Shown piece by piece: positions 29,094 through 38,700 of a DNA stretch of 64,000 nucleotides. The stretch comes from Methylosinus sp. C49 (GTDB lineage Bacteria > Pseudomonadota > Alphaproteobacteria > Rhizobiales > Beijerinckiaceae): the NCBI RefSeq assembly GCF_009936375.1, contig NZ_AP022332.1, forward strand, positions 310,001 through 374,000, given 5' to 3'. The notes beneath the pieces were generated by a model. It searched no databases. It was not told where the DNA came from and worked only from the letters and a program-made list of their open reading frames with translations. The position numbers and the translations under genes were made by a program. Position 1 is the stretch's first letter. Each line of letters begins with the position of its first letter.

Positions 29094-29112
29094 TATACAG
29101 CGGTACTATATA
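29094..29112 (+). repeat. Left copy of a 19-bp terminal repeat of the island
   Basis: TATACAGCGGTACTATATA lies just inside attL and ends at the integrase start codon. A 17/19 match is found just inside attR at 57482-57500. It is a candidate integrase arm or excisionase/repressor site over the integrase promoter region. Confidence 0.5.
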
Positions 29113-30846
29113 ATGGCGCCCAGAATGACCTCTCTTTGGCAAACCGAGTCGGGAACATTCTATTTCCGCAAGCGCGTGCCGAATCGGCTCCGCCCCTTCG
29201 TCAAATGCACCATCCTCTATCGCAGCCTTCGAACGAAGGATCCGACCGAGGCCAAGCGGCTCTTCGTCGCCAAGGCTGCGGAGATCGCCGAGGAGTGGGA
29301 CGTCTATGAGCGTTACGTCGAGCGCAAGGCCGCGGTCGACGCCCAGCGAGTGGAGCTGACGCAGAAGCAGATCCAAGGATTGGCGGGCGAATTCTATCGC
29401 TGGTACGTCGCGCAGCACGATGGCGATCCCGGGACGCCCGACAAATGGGAACGGAAGATCAAACGCGACGAGTTCCTGAAAATTCCCAAAAGGCGTCCAG
29501 GTGCGCTGCTGGCGGACTATCTCAATGAGGTCCGCCGCTTCCTGGAAGCCCGCGACATCGTCATTCCCGACACCGGTCTGATCCCGCTCGCGCGAGCCGC
29601 GATCCGGGCGGGCGGGTTCGCCAACGAGATTCTTCTCGCCAACGCCAACAAGAAATACCCGCGCAAGCGCATCCTCGAGATCGAGGACGAATTCCCGAAA
29701 TGGGAGGAGGTCGAGCCGACCCTGCCGCTCGCCAAGGAGCCGCTCACCGTCGAAAACGACTTCGACGCCTGCGCCGCGGCTTCCGGCTGGGGCGCCGGCA
29801 CCGTTCCCAGCTATCGTCGCATGCTCGTCAAGCTCGGCGAGCACATGGGGGCGGCCGACCTTTCGGGCGTGACGGAGGCCGACCTCCAGTCGTGGAAGAA
29901 GGCCTTGCTCGCCGAGGGAATCGGCGCCGGCACGATCAAGAACGGCTATCTGGCCGCCGTTCGGAGCTTCTACGGTTGGGCGGTCACCGAGGGCAAGCTG
30001 AAGAAAAACCCGGCGGAAGCGATCACGATCAGGGTTCCGAAGAAGAGCAAGACGCGCTCGCCGGCGTTCAGCGACGACGAGGCCGCGCTGATCCTCAGCG
30101 AGACGCTGCGCGAGCCCGATCCCCGCGTCGGGCGGGAGTTCGCGGATGCCCTGCGCTGGGTTCCGTGGCTCATGGCCTACAGCGGCGCCCGCGTGAACGA
30201 GATCACCCAGCTCCACCGGGAGGATTTCTACTGGCGGACGATCGGGGATGAGCGCGTGTTCGTCATGCGCCTGACGCCGAAAGGAGGGCGGCGGATCAAG
30301 ACCGGCGAGGCCCGCGACGTCCCCGTCCATCCTCACCTCGTCGAGCAGGGCTTCCACCGCTTCGTCGAAGGCAAGCGAGCGGGGCCGCTGTTCGTCGATC
30401 CGACGAAGCGCCGCAAGGGCGACGAGGCCCGCCCGCAAAACCACAAGGTCGCGGACAAAATAGCCGAGTGGGTTCGCGTGATCGGCGTCGAGGACGAGGA
30501 CATCCAGCCGAACCACGCCTGGCGGCACAGGTTCAACCGGGTCGCCCGGATTGTCGGCATGAATCCCGAGGTCCGCGACGCCATCGAGGGTCACGCGCCG
30601 CGCACTGAGGGCGAGAAATACGGCGGCGACATGCCGCTCGACCCGATGTGGGCGGCCATCAAGATGCTGCCGCGTTTCGCGGTCGCTCCGCCCGTCGGAC
30701 CGAGACCCGTGACCGAGGCGGCCAAGCGCGCCAGCCAGAAGCGAATGGAAACCGCGAAGCGCGCGAAGACGAAGAAGGCTCTCACCCGCCTCGCGCCGCG
30801 GCGGGCCGAGCGCGCGCCGGCGGAGGCGCAGACGGAAGATTCGTGA
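29113..30846 (+). CDS. Tyrosine recombinase (island integrase) with DUF6538-like N-terminus
   Basis: A 577-residue integrase. The N-terminal segment (SLWQTESGTFYFRKRVPNRL, then LRTKDPTEAKRLF) matches the DUF6538 arm-type domain common in tRNA-targeting integrases. A SAM-like core-binding domain lies at about 210-310. The catalytic domain has Arg in YSGARVNEITQL, H-x-x-R in HAWRHRFNR and the nucleophile Tyr in GEKYGGD. It begins 87 bp after the tRNA and reads away from it, the standard layout for an integrase acting at tRNA-Ser. ATG at 29113 is chosen (29125 is an alternative). Its stop overlaps the phosphoesterase start. Confidence 0.93.
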   Translation: MAPRMTSLWQTESGTFYFRKRVPNRLRPFVKCTILYRSLRTKDPTEAKRLFVAKAAEIAEEWDVYERYVERKAAVDAQRVELTQKQIQGLAGEFYRWYVAQHDGDPGTPDKWERKIKRDEFLKIPKRRPGALLADYLNEVRRFLEARDIVIPDTGLIPLARAAIRAGGFANEILLANANKKYPRKRILEIEDEFPKWEEVEPTLPLAKEPLTVENDFDACAAASGWGAGTVPSYRRMLVKLGEHMGAADLSGVTEADLQSWKKALLAEGIGAGTIKNGYLAAVRSFYGWAVTEGKLKKNPAEAITIRVPKKSKTRSPAFSDDEAALILSETLREPDPRVGREFADALRWVPWLMAYSGARVNEITQLHREDFYWRTIGDERVFVMRLTPKGGRRIKTGEARDVPVHPHLVEQGFHRFVEGKRAGPLFVDPTKRRKGDEARPQNHKVADKIAEWVRVIGVEDEDIQPNHAWRHRFNRVARIVGMNPEVRDAIEGHAPRTEGEKYGGDMPLDPMWAAIKMLPRFAVAPPVGPRPVTEAAKRASQKRMETAKRAKTKKALTRLAPRRAERAPAEAQTEDS

Positions 30847-31622
30847 CCTCGATCCTGGTCCTCTCGGACCTGCACCTCGAGAACCGGCCCTATTGGCGGT
30901 TGCCCGACGAGCTGCCGCCTTTCGACGTCGCGGTGTTCGCCGGCGACATCGCCGAGACGCCGCGCGTCGCCGTCGAGATCCTCGCGGCGGCGCCGGCCCT
31001 TTCCGGGCGGCCCGTCGTCTACGTGCCCGGCAACCATGAACTCTTCAGCGGCGACATCGACGCCGCGATCACGGACGGGCGCGCCGCCGCCGAGGGCACG
31101 AATGTGCGGCTGCTCGATCGCGAGATCTCCGTCGTGGCCGGCGCAAGATTCGTTGGCGCGATCCTTTGGACCGACTATGCCCTCGGCGGCGACCCGAAGC
31201 GCGCCATGCAGGTCGCCGCCGACGGCATGTACGACCACCGGCTGATCCGCTCGGGCGACGGGGTCTTCTCTCCGGGCGACGCCCTCGCACGCCACCAGGG
31301 CGACCTCGCCTTCATCGAGGCGTCGCTCGCGGCGCCCTTCGCGGGGCCGACCGTCGTCGTGACGCACCACGCCCCGCACCCGCGCTCCGTCCATGCGAAA
31401 TACGCCGGCAGCGTCCTGAGCGCGGCGTTCGCCTCGGACCTCTCGGAAACGATCGAGCGGGGACGTCCGAGCCTATGGATCCACGGCCATTGCCATGCGT
31501 CGTCGGACTATCGCGTCGGCGCGACCCGCGTGGTCTGCAACCCCAAGGGCAACGGGCCGAGAACGCGGGGCGGCGCGGTCGACAATGGCGACTTTCGAGA
31601 GGGATTTGTCGTCGAGGTGTGA
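30843..31622 (+). CDS. Metallophosphoesterase
   Basis: A 259-residue calcineurin-like phosphoesterase with all metal-binding blocks: SDLHLE (residues about 7-12), FAGDIAE, PGNHE, VTHHAPHP and HGHCH. The GTG start at 30843 overlaps the integrase stop (GTGA), so it is translated from the integrase transcript. The substrate is unknown; the family includes phosphodiesterases and nucleotidases. A 196-bp copy of its 3' end is repeated at 34515-34710 with sequence drift, so two related genes once existed here. Confidence 0.9.
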   Translation: MTSILVLSDLHLENRPYWRLPDELPPFDVAVFAGDIAETPRVAVEILAAAPALSGRPVVYVPGNHELFSGDIDAAITDGRAAAEGTNVRLLDREISVVAGARFVGAILWTDYALGGDPKRAMQVAADGMYDHRLIRSGDGVFSPGDALARHQGDLAFIEASLAAPFAGPTVVVTHHAPHPRSVHAKYAGSVLSAAFASDLSETIERGRPSLWIHGHCHASSDYRVGATRVVCNPKGNGPRTRGGAVDNGDFREGFVVEV

Positions 31623-31855
31623 AACGTGGCCTAAGAAAATGCGACGTGAGTCGCAAGCTGGACAGGCCGCTGCGCCGTTTCTTGAACTCCTAGACGACGC
31701 CATCGGGATCGCGCCAGCGGACAAGGAGATCTGGGCCGAAACCGTCCCAAGCGGGGCGGGCCGTCGCCAAGCACCCGCCCCGCCCCGAACGCGCCGCCGA
31801 GCGATGAGGCGGCGCGTCGGAAAGCCGGCGCCGGTACCGAATCCGATCCGTTAGA

Positions 31856-32317
31856 CTAATCGCCGTCCGGCTTGCCTTCGAACAGCGGCTTCCAACGGGC
31901 TTGAAGAAATGCTTCCAATAGCGAAAGAAAAGCCAACCCGAAGCTCGCTGGTATTAGAAGGTCGATGCGATCTGTGTGGTTCCTGATCCAGTCCGCTGCG
32001 GTCTCTGCGTCGATGCCTACTGCGCCGACCTTTTCCCGATTAGCCAGTATGGACCTGTGTAAAGTGCTTTGGGCGGCCCCCGTATAATGCTGATAGGTGA
32101 ACCGAGGCCCGCTGTTCGGGCCAACTTTTCCAACCTTCAGCGCACGCCCCTCGAGGAAAAATGCGTAGATGGCCATATTCCCCACAGGGAGCGTCCTCGC
32201 CTTATGTGGCTTGGGCAATATCTGTGGGTTGATTTGTCCGAGTGATGCGTCGACTTGCGCCAAGCGCGCCACCTCTCGGAAATCGGCAAGCGCATTGGAA
32301 ACCAGATCTTCCAACAT
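31856..32317 (-). CDS. GIY-YIG-like nuclease family protein
   Basis: A 153-residue protein. The core is AIYAFFLEGRALKVGKVGPN (about residues 49-68), which resembles the two strands of a GIY-YIG domain with the motifs altered to A-I-Y and K-V-G. It is followed by an R in SGPRFTYQHY and a Glu in LLEAFLQARWKPLFEG, the usual positions of the catalytic Arg and Glu. Similar proteins occur in mobile and defence regions. It reads divergently from the DUF3010-kinase pair across a 331-bp gap. Activity is not proven because the first motif is degenerate. Confidence 0.6.
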   Translation of the reverse strand: MLEDLVSNALADFREVARLAQVDASLGQINPQILPKPHKARTLPVGNMAIYAFFLEGRALKVGKVGPNSGPRFTYQHYTGAAQSTLHRSILANREKVGAVGIDAETAADWIRNHTDRIDLLIPASFGLAFLSLLEAFLQARWKPLFEGKPDGD

Positions 32318-32648
32318 GTCCAGAGTCTACCACAAGGCCGAAAAACTCCAAACCGCAGCGCCTTCACGTCGAGCTAATTCGACAACCTGCTATCCCGCGA
32401 TCTCCCCGAGGCCAATGGAGTTGCACGCGGTACGAGAAGACCTCCGATCTCGACCTGCGCGACTTGGTCATCCCGGTTTCTCGGCGCTGGTCGTTGTGTT
32501 TGATGGCCGATCTAACCCTTGGTCAATGGCTTCGTGAAGGATATCCGTTTAACCTGACTTGCCCGCTCACTTGGCAGATTGCGGGTCCAAGAATTACAAT
32601 GCGATTCGTCATAGCGTTGTTTGACCTAACCCATTATGCGAGGCAAAT
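32318..32648. other. Divergent intergenic region, no gene supported
   Basis: Open frames exist here but lack start sites, codon bias and recognisable content. The region presumably holds divergent promoters for the GIY-YIG-like gene and the DUF3010-kinase pair. GC falls towards the right end. Confidence 0.5.
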
Positions 32649-33071
32649 GTGAGCGTGTGCGGAGCCGACATTCAAAGCCGTGATCTGGTTCTGGTAAGCG
32701 TCGATAAGAACGAGGATGGAACTTTCTCCATTGTCGAGAATGCCTGCACCAAAATCCAATTAGCGGGTGACGACCAAGAAACTGTGAGAGGTTTTCGACG
32801 GGCGCTGGCCGGTTTTATTCGGAGCCACGACGTGCGGCGTATTTCCCTGAAAGGCCGGAACACAAACGGAAAATTTGCCGGCGGCGCCGTCGGCTTCAAG
32901 ATTGAAGCGCTGGTCCAGTCGCTCGAAGAATGCGACGTCATGATCATGATGCCGACCACAATAGCATCGCAAGTTCGCAGGCACACACTGACAGCGCCCG
33001 AGAGTTTGTATAAATATCAACACGGTGCATATTTGACAGCGTCCGCGACGTTGGTGAAGTCCGACAAATGA
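32649..33071 (+). CDS. DUF3010 family protein
   Basis: A 140-residue protein starting MSVCGADIQSRDLVLVSVDK. The signature KGRNTNGKFAGGAVGFKIEA (about residues 75-94) is the DUF3010 hallmark; the family has a predicted RNase H-like fold and no assigned function. The start is GTG at 32649. Its last codons overlap the kinase start by 4 bp (ATGA), so the two proteins are translationally coupled. GC content is clearly lower than in the chromosome on either side. Confidence 0.8.
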   Translation: MSVCGADIQSRDLVLVSVDKNEDGTFSIVENACTKIQLAGDDQETVRGFRRALAGFIRSHDVRRISLKGRNTNGKFAGGAVGFKIEALVQSLEECDVMIMMPTTIASQVRRHTLTAPESLYKYQHGAYLTASATLVKSDK

Positions 33072-34159
33072 CCTTTGAGATTGATGCAGGATTGCCCGAG
33101 CCCATCACAAAAACGCTCTCCAGCTTGAGCGACCGTTACAATTTTACCTCCCAGAACACCGAAGGGGGAAATGGCTACGTATTCATCTGTAAAAATACAC
33201 TTCTCGGCACCGAATGCGTCGTGAAATTTTATAATTGGGAAGGAGAGGAGCGCTACCACCTCGAGCCTCAAGCTCTAACTAACTTCAACTCACAAAACTT
33301 GCTCAAGGTACTCGACGCCGGGGTCGCTGACGAGTCCTGGGCATTCTTTGTCACGCCCTACTGTTCCGAAGGGAGCCTCGATTCACATCTGAAATCCAAA
33401 TCCACCGGAAATTTAGAGGCATATAGGATATGCGCTGACATCCTTGACGCACTAACCTATCTGCACTCACAGAGGTATGTCCATCGTGACATCAAGCCCG
33501 GCAATGTGTACCTGCATGAAGGCCACGCGATAGTGGGGGACTTTGGATCTCTCGTCCCGTTACCCGAAGGACACTCTCATGTGAAGGCTTCACGGCATGC
33601 AGTTCTTTACCGCCCCCCTGAATCAATCGTGTCCGACACCTATGGGTTTGCGGGTGACATTTACCAAGCCGGTCTGGTTTTATATCAACTGCTCGGAGGA
33701 AAGCTACCCGTATTAGAAACAGATTTTCTCAGCCCACGGCAGCGCAAAGAATATGATAAACTCAGTTTTCCAGATAATACCATCTATGCTGATAACAACA
33801 TAAAGCAAATAATAGCGAAGGGGAAATTGATCGACATTTCATCGGTCAATTGCTGGGCATCTCCAGCGCTTATCAAAGCTGTACGAAAAGCCACCAGCCC
33901 CGATCCCGCCCGCCGATTCTTATCCGCCGCTGACTTTCTTGGCTTTCTCGCTCAGAATCGTCCGAACATTACGGACTGGTCAATGACTGACGCCGGGCAA
34001 CTTGTTCTGAAGGCGTCACCCACTGAGTATCGAATTTCCGTCAACACGCTCGAAGTGGGTAAGCGCAGGGGAAGCGCATCTTGGCGGACGGACAACACAT
34101 TATCGGGAACTGATTTGCCTTCCATCGTGAAGGAGATCGAAGCAAAGGCATGTGGATAA
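33068..34159 (+). CDS. Serine/threonine protein kinase
   Basis: A 363-residue protein with a complete Hanks-type kinase domain (residues about 20-310). It has a glycine-rich loop TEGGNGYVF, catalytic Lys53 (VVKF), Glu66 in the C-helix, HRDIKPGN at 139-146 (Asp141 catalytic), GDFGS at 157-161 and RPPES in the activation segment. There is no transmembrane or sensor domain; the C-terminal 50 residues form a small extra domain. It overlaps DUF3010 by 4 bp. Soluble kinases in islands are known in abortive-infection systems, but this pairing is not one I recognise. Confidence 0.9.
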   Translation: MTFEIDAGLPEPITKTLSSLSDRYNFTSQNTEGGNGYVFICKNTLLGTECVVKFYNWEGEERYHLEPQALTNFNSQNLLKVLDAGVADESWAFFVTPYCSEGSLDSHLKSKSTGNLEAYRICADILDALTYLHSQRYVHRDIKPGNVYLHEGHAIVGDFGSLVPLPEGHSHVKASRHAVLYRPPESIVSDTYGFAGDIYQAGLVLYQLLGGKLPVLETDFLSPRQRKEYDKLSFPDNTIYADNNIKQIIAKGKLIDISSVNCWASPALIKAVRKATSPDPARRFLSAADFLGFLAQNRPNITDWSMTDAGQLVLKASPTEYRISVNTLEVGKRRGSASWRTDNTLSGTDLPSIVKEIEAKACG

Positions 34160-34514
34160 AAATCTCGAGAGTCCTAACTGAAGATACCTTGGAGGCCGAT
34201 AGTTTTTCGGCGAGGGCTTCCAGATTGTCGTGCAGATGGTGGTAGAGGCGCAGCGATAAGTCCACCATTTCCTGCGATTTCGACACGACCTTGGTCCGCC
34301 GACGAGAGCGGGCGCATCACATGGCGGTCGGTCACATGGGGGTTCGGCATCGCGCTCGGATCGTTGGTTGACCGAGCCGCGATACCACCCTCGATGCCCG
34401 ATGGCTGAAGCCCTCCAGAAGAAGGCGCGGCATACGCCGCCGTCGGCGAGCGCCGCTCTAACCGGCCAGTCTAATTGTCGGAGAACCGGCCAACTTAATT
34501 GTCGCTGCGCAGAG
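34160..34514. other. Gene-free scar region left of the phosphoesterase remnant
   Basis: No intact gene. The minus strand around 34190-34286 has a short plausible protein segment (SQEMVDLSLRLYHHLHDNLE) that may be a gene remnant. The right end holds two 21-nt direct repeats (34460-34504). The whole looks like a recombination scar. Confidence 0.4.
34460..34504. repeat. Two 21-nt direct repeats, 24-bp period; possible transposon end
   Basis: AACCGGCCA-N3-TAATTGTCG occurs at 34460-34480 and again at 34484-34504, 18 of 21 positions identical. Multiple spaced copies of such motifs are typical of the ends of multi-site transposons. They stop 10 bp before the truncated phosphoesterase copy, consistent with insertion-driven truncation. 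No transposase gene remains. Confidence 0.45.
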
Positions 34515-34710
34515 GTTCGCCTCGGACCTGTCGGAAACGATCGAGCGGGGACACCCCGACCTCTGGGTCCACGGGCATTGCCATGCGTCGTCGGACTATC
34601 CAATCGGCGCCACCCGCGTGGTCTGCAACCCCAAGGGCAACGGCCCGAGGACGAGGGGCGGCGCGGTCGATAATGGGGATTTCAGGGAGGGGTTCGTCGT
34701 CGAGGTGTGA
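34515..34710 (+). pseudogene. 3' fragment of a second metallophosphoesterase
   Basis: 196 bp aligned without gaps to 31427-31622, the 3' end of the intact phosphoesterase, including the stop codon. It encodes the C-terminal motif HGHCH and the family tail. The rest of the gene is missing, replaced on the left by the repeat-bearing scar. Differences are spread through the fragment, so this is an old paralogue and not a recent duplication. Confidence 0.85.
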
Positions 34711-35040
34711 GGCCGGTCGCAAGATCTAAGCAGTCGTCAAATATCCGCCCCGTCCGCGAATCCGCCGCAAAGCCCGAGGAGAGCCACCGCGCCAGAAAGC
34801 CATTGGTGGAATCAGATTCGATCGGCCAAGGCGGAGTGGTCAGCAGCCGCTGCCGCTTCGGCTCGGCGACGACTGAGGGCGCCGCTGGCCAGCGTCGGCT
34901 CGACGAAAGTGCTCTGCTTCCGCGTGCTCGCCCGGAAGGTTCCGACGCAATCGAATTCCTCGCCCCGAGCGACCTTGCCGCCGGCCTTCCCCGCCCCATC
35001 TGCGCGCGATCGCCAACGCAAAGTTCGCGGGGACGCGATC
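34711..35040. other. 330-bp stretch without a supported gene
   Basis: Between the phosphoesterase remnant and the GNAT gene. Frames are open but have no family content; I see nothing else here. Confidence 0.4.
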
Positions 35041-35640
35041 ATGATCACAGGCGAACTCGCGCCCGGATCGAAGGGGTGCGCGGACTGGAAGGCCGTCGAC
35101 GAATTGCGGCGCCTCTGCTGGCGCGACCGGCTGGCCGACCTGTCGACGCTCGACGACGGCCATGACGGGCACGCGATGCATTTCCTCGTCAGGGACGGCG
35201 GCAGCCTAGTCGCGGCGGCGCGGCTGTGCATCCATCGCGTCTTGGCCGACACGCCCGATCGGCATCTCTTTCCGTCCGCCCTCATGGCCGCGCATGGGCC
35301 CTACGGCTGCATGTTTCGTCTCGTTGTTCATCCCTCCCACCGCAATCGGCACATTTCCTTGCTGCTGGACAATGCCCGGATCGAAGTGGCGAAACGCCTC
35401 GGATGCCGAACGATGCTCATCGCGTGGAACCCCGCCTCTGGAGTCCAGCGTCGACGCCGACTGGAGGAGCTGGGCTTCCGCAGCATCAGCGGCGGCGCGA
35501 TGCTTCCCGATGGCGAGTTCGGCAGATCGATCCCCTTCGCGATGCCCCTGCAAGCCGGCGAAATCTCGGATATCTCGGATCTACCCGCCGCATCGATCCA
35601 ATGGGAGATTCCAGCAGAAGCTCGCGCCGCGCGCCTGTAG
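35041..35640 (+). CDS. GNAT-fold acetyltransferase-like protein
   Basis: A 199-residue protein with GNAT features: a central AAARLCIHRVLADT strand region, then CMFRLVVHPSHRNRHISLLL (the V-x-P-x-x-R-x-R-x-I/G acetyl-CoA motif; here R-N-R-H), followed by AKRLGCRTMLIAWNPA and LEELGFRSISGG. The pyrophosphate-binding loop is imperfect, so cofactor binding is likely but not certain. ATG at 35041 is chosen because upstream in-frame sequence has no family content. High GC like the phosphoesterase, unlike the kinase module. Confidence 0.7.
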   Translation: MITGELAPGSKGCADWKAVDELRRLCWRDRLADLSTLDDGHDGHAMHFLVRDGGSLVAAARLCIHRVLADTPDRHLFPSALMAAHGPYGCMFRLVVHPSHRNRHISLLLDNARIEVAKRLGCRTMLIAWNPASGVQRRRRLEELGFRSISGGAMLPDGEFGRSIPFAMPLQAGEISDISDLPAASIQWEIPAEARAARL

Positions 35641-35766
35641 CGGCCCGCGTAGGCCGAGGCGCGCCGATCCTAGATCGATGGTGAACAGGAGCCGTGCCAG
35701 TAGCAGCATTGACAGAAAGCAACCACAGCGGCGATCGTCCAGAATTCCGAATCGGTGGAATTCCCG

Positions 35767-38700
35767 ATGACGCGTGTAGTTCGACAGATTCCCTACGACA
35801 AGTCCGAGGAAAACGAGCCTCGAGTTTTTTCGGAGTTCGTCGATTGCCCGAACATCGTATTGCTTGGCGATCCCGGTGCCGGGAAGACGCATCTTTTCCG
35901 TGAGGCGGCGGCGCGCGAAGACGCGCAATACACCACGGTTCGCAACTTTTTGAACATCCCGGCCTCCCGATTTCGAGGACGGGTGCTGTTCATCGACGCG
36001 CTGGACGAGCGCCGAGCCGGCAGCAAGGACGGTCGAGACATTGTCGACGATGTGGTCAAAAAGCTGTTTGAGATGGCCCCGTCGAAGGTAAGGATCTCCT
36101 GTCGCGCTGTCGATTGGCTCGGCGAAAGCGATCTAGAAGCAATGAAGCCTTTTTTCGATCAGCATGGCGGCGCACGCGTGCTTCACCTCGAATGCTTGAA
36201 CGAGCACGAACAGGTCGAGGTGCTGACCACCAAGAATAGAATAGACGATAGCACGGCGAGGCATTTCACTTTCAATGCAAAGGAACGTGGTCTCGACGAA
36301 TTTCTCCAGAATCCACAAAATCTCATTATGCTCTGGGACGCCACGCAAGGCGGATCATGGCCCGCCACACGCCTGCAACTGCTCGATCTCGCGACGAAAG
36401 AAATGCTCGGCGAGTTCAACTCTGAGCACACCCGATCTAGTGGAGGAGAATTTTCGGCCGCAGAATTGCGCGACGTGGCTGGTGCGATTTGCGCGGCACG
36501 GCTGATCAGCGACGTGGAGGCCGTCAGCTTGGCGAATCTCGAAGGGACGTTGGATATTCCAAGCTATCGCTCCTTCATTTTGTTTTCTCTCGACAAGGTC
36601 CAAGCCGCGCTCCGACGCCGTATTTTCGTTGCTGGCCACGCTCACCAAACGGTCGATTACTCGCATCGCACGACCGCCGAATTTCTCGCTGCCGAGTTCA
36701 TTGCGTCCCGCGTGCGCGACGGATTGCCGTTGGGGCGGGTTTTGGCTTTGCTCGGAATCGACAGGAAGCCTGCGTCCGAATTGAGAGGCCTTCACGCATG
36801 GCTCGCTGTGCATCTGCCCGAGGAATATGCGAAGGAGCTAATCGCAGCCGACCCATACGGGATCCTGACCTATGGCGATGCGGCCTCGTTATCGAGATCA
36901 TCCTGCAAGGCTCTAATCCTCGCTCTCGACAAGCTTTCGAAAGCCGATCCATGGTTCCGATCTGGAAATTGGCCGTCGCCGTCGATAGGCGCACTGGCGC
37001 GTCGGGACATGATCGATGAACTGCGTGGCATTCTGAACGATCCAAACGCGGGATATCATCTGCGGTCCATCGTGATCGAAGCGCTCATGCGCGGGGCGCC
37101 ATTGCCGGAAATGCTGCCCGATCTCGGGGCGGTTCTCGCAAGCCGAGAGTCGTCGTTGCCCGAGCGGCGCAATGCCCTTTTGGCGCTCATGCGCTTCGGC
37201 GATACGGGAAAAGCGGCCATTCGCAGCGTCTACGCCGTGCAGACTTCGGACACTGCGGACGAGCTATGGATCCGGGCGGCGATAATCCAGTCGTTCTACG
37301 GGGAGCCCTACGGCGTTGACGACGTGATCGCTCTGATCAATGCCTCCTATCACGTCCGAAACTCCCTCGGCACGTCGATTCTTTGGGATCTCGCCGACGT
37401 CATTCACGAACGGGATCTTTCAGCCATACTCGACGGAATAGAATCGCTAGAGAACAAGAGGCTTGAACCCGGTACTGGAGTTGGCCCGTTCTACGCGCGC
37501 CTTCTGGTGCGCGCGTGGCCGAATTCGACTTCATTGGAACCCGCTCGCGTCACGCGATGGCTGCATAAGCGCGTGGCGCTCAGGGGCGGACTCGATAAAG
37601 GCCGCGCGCGTGACCTTCGCGCGGCGATGCATGCCACGCCCGAACGACTGCGCGAACTCGCCGAAGATTTCCTGTGCAGCGTTCCGCTGGAGAGTTTTGG
37701 AATTCGTTTCCATAAATTTCAAGAGGCCACTCTTTCGGCATTGAACCAAGAGACTCTGATCGAAATCGCAGAGCGCGTCATTGACGACGCCGAAATAGAA
37801 GGCAGTCGCCGGCTGCGCCTTTACGAGTTCGCCATTTCACTGTCATTCTACATTGAGACACCCGCCACTTTCGAGCGGATTTATCGACGCGCCGACAATG
37901 AAGAGCCGCTTCGCATTGCGCGCGACTCTCTTGTCTTCACGAACCTTCCCGATCGCCATTTTGAGCATCTCTTGGGAAGGCTGAATCAGGACTACGAAGA
38001 TGTAGTCAAATGTCGTCAAGACTTTGATGCAAATATCCAGCTAATCCGCGAGGGGAAGCACTTTGGATGGCTTGGATTGATAGGCGAGGTCTACTTTACA
38101 GGCTACGATGACGTCGATCGAAACGCTTCTCCTCGGGAACGGATTTGTAACTTTCTTGGTGAGGAGCGCGTAGACCTCGCGATCGACGTGCTTTCCGCAA
38201 CGCTATCGCGAGACGATCTCCCCATGTTTCGTGAAGTGATGAGCTATATTGGGGATCACCGTTACCAGCCGTGGTGGTATGCGATCGTCGCTGGGCTCGG
38301 TGAACGTTGGGCCGCAGGACAGGAACTCGGGAACTTCAAGGACGACTTTCTCAAAGCCATGCTCGCTTTCGATATCGCAAATTCGGTTTCAAAAGGGGAA
38401 GAAGAGAGCGAATCCCATCAAGCTATCGGTTCTTGGCGTCGGTCGTTGATCGAAAGTCGTCCCGAACTGGTTAAGGATGCCTATTTCGCCATCGTGCAAC
38501 TTCGCTTCTCACGGGGTGAATCAGTGGTGGATGGATTGCGCGATCTGCTGCACGAACCGGCCTTCGAACCGTTTCGCCCGCAGATCGTTCTCGATCTGCT
38601 TCGAGAATTCCCCGACGCTGACCCCTCCAATCTCGACAATCTTCTGGACGGCGTCATTTCCCTGCCTGCGTCGGCCATTTCTGAGTTTATGGAACTCGCC

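Noticed and set aside
28885-29112. Upstream extension of the island integrase frame through the tRNA
   Set aside because: The frame is open across the tRNA by chance; the DUF6538-like start is at 29113 or 29125.
31495-31854. Open frame after the phosphoesterase
   Set aside because: Its first third is a shadow of the phosphoesterase and the rest has no recognisable content or ribosome-binding site.
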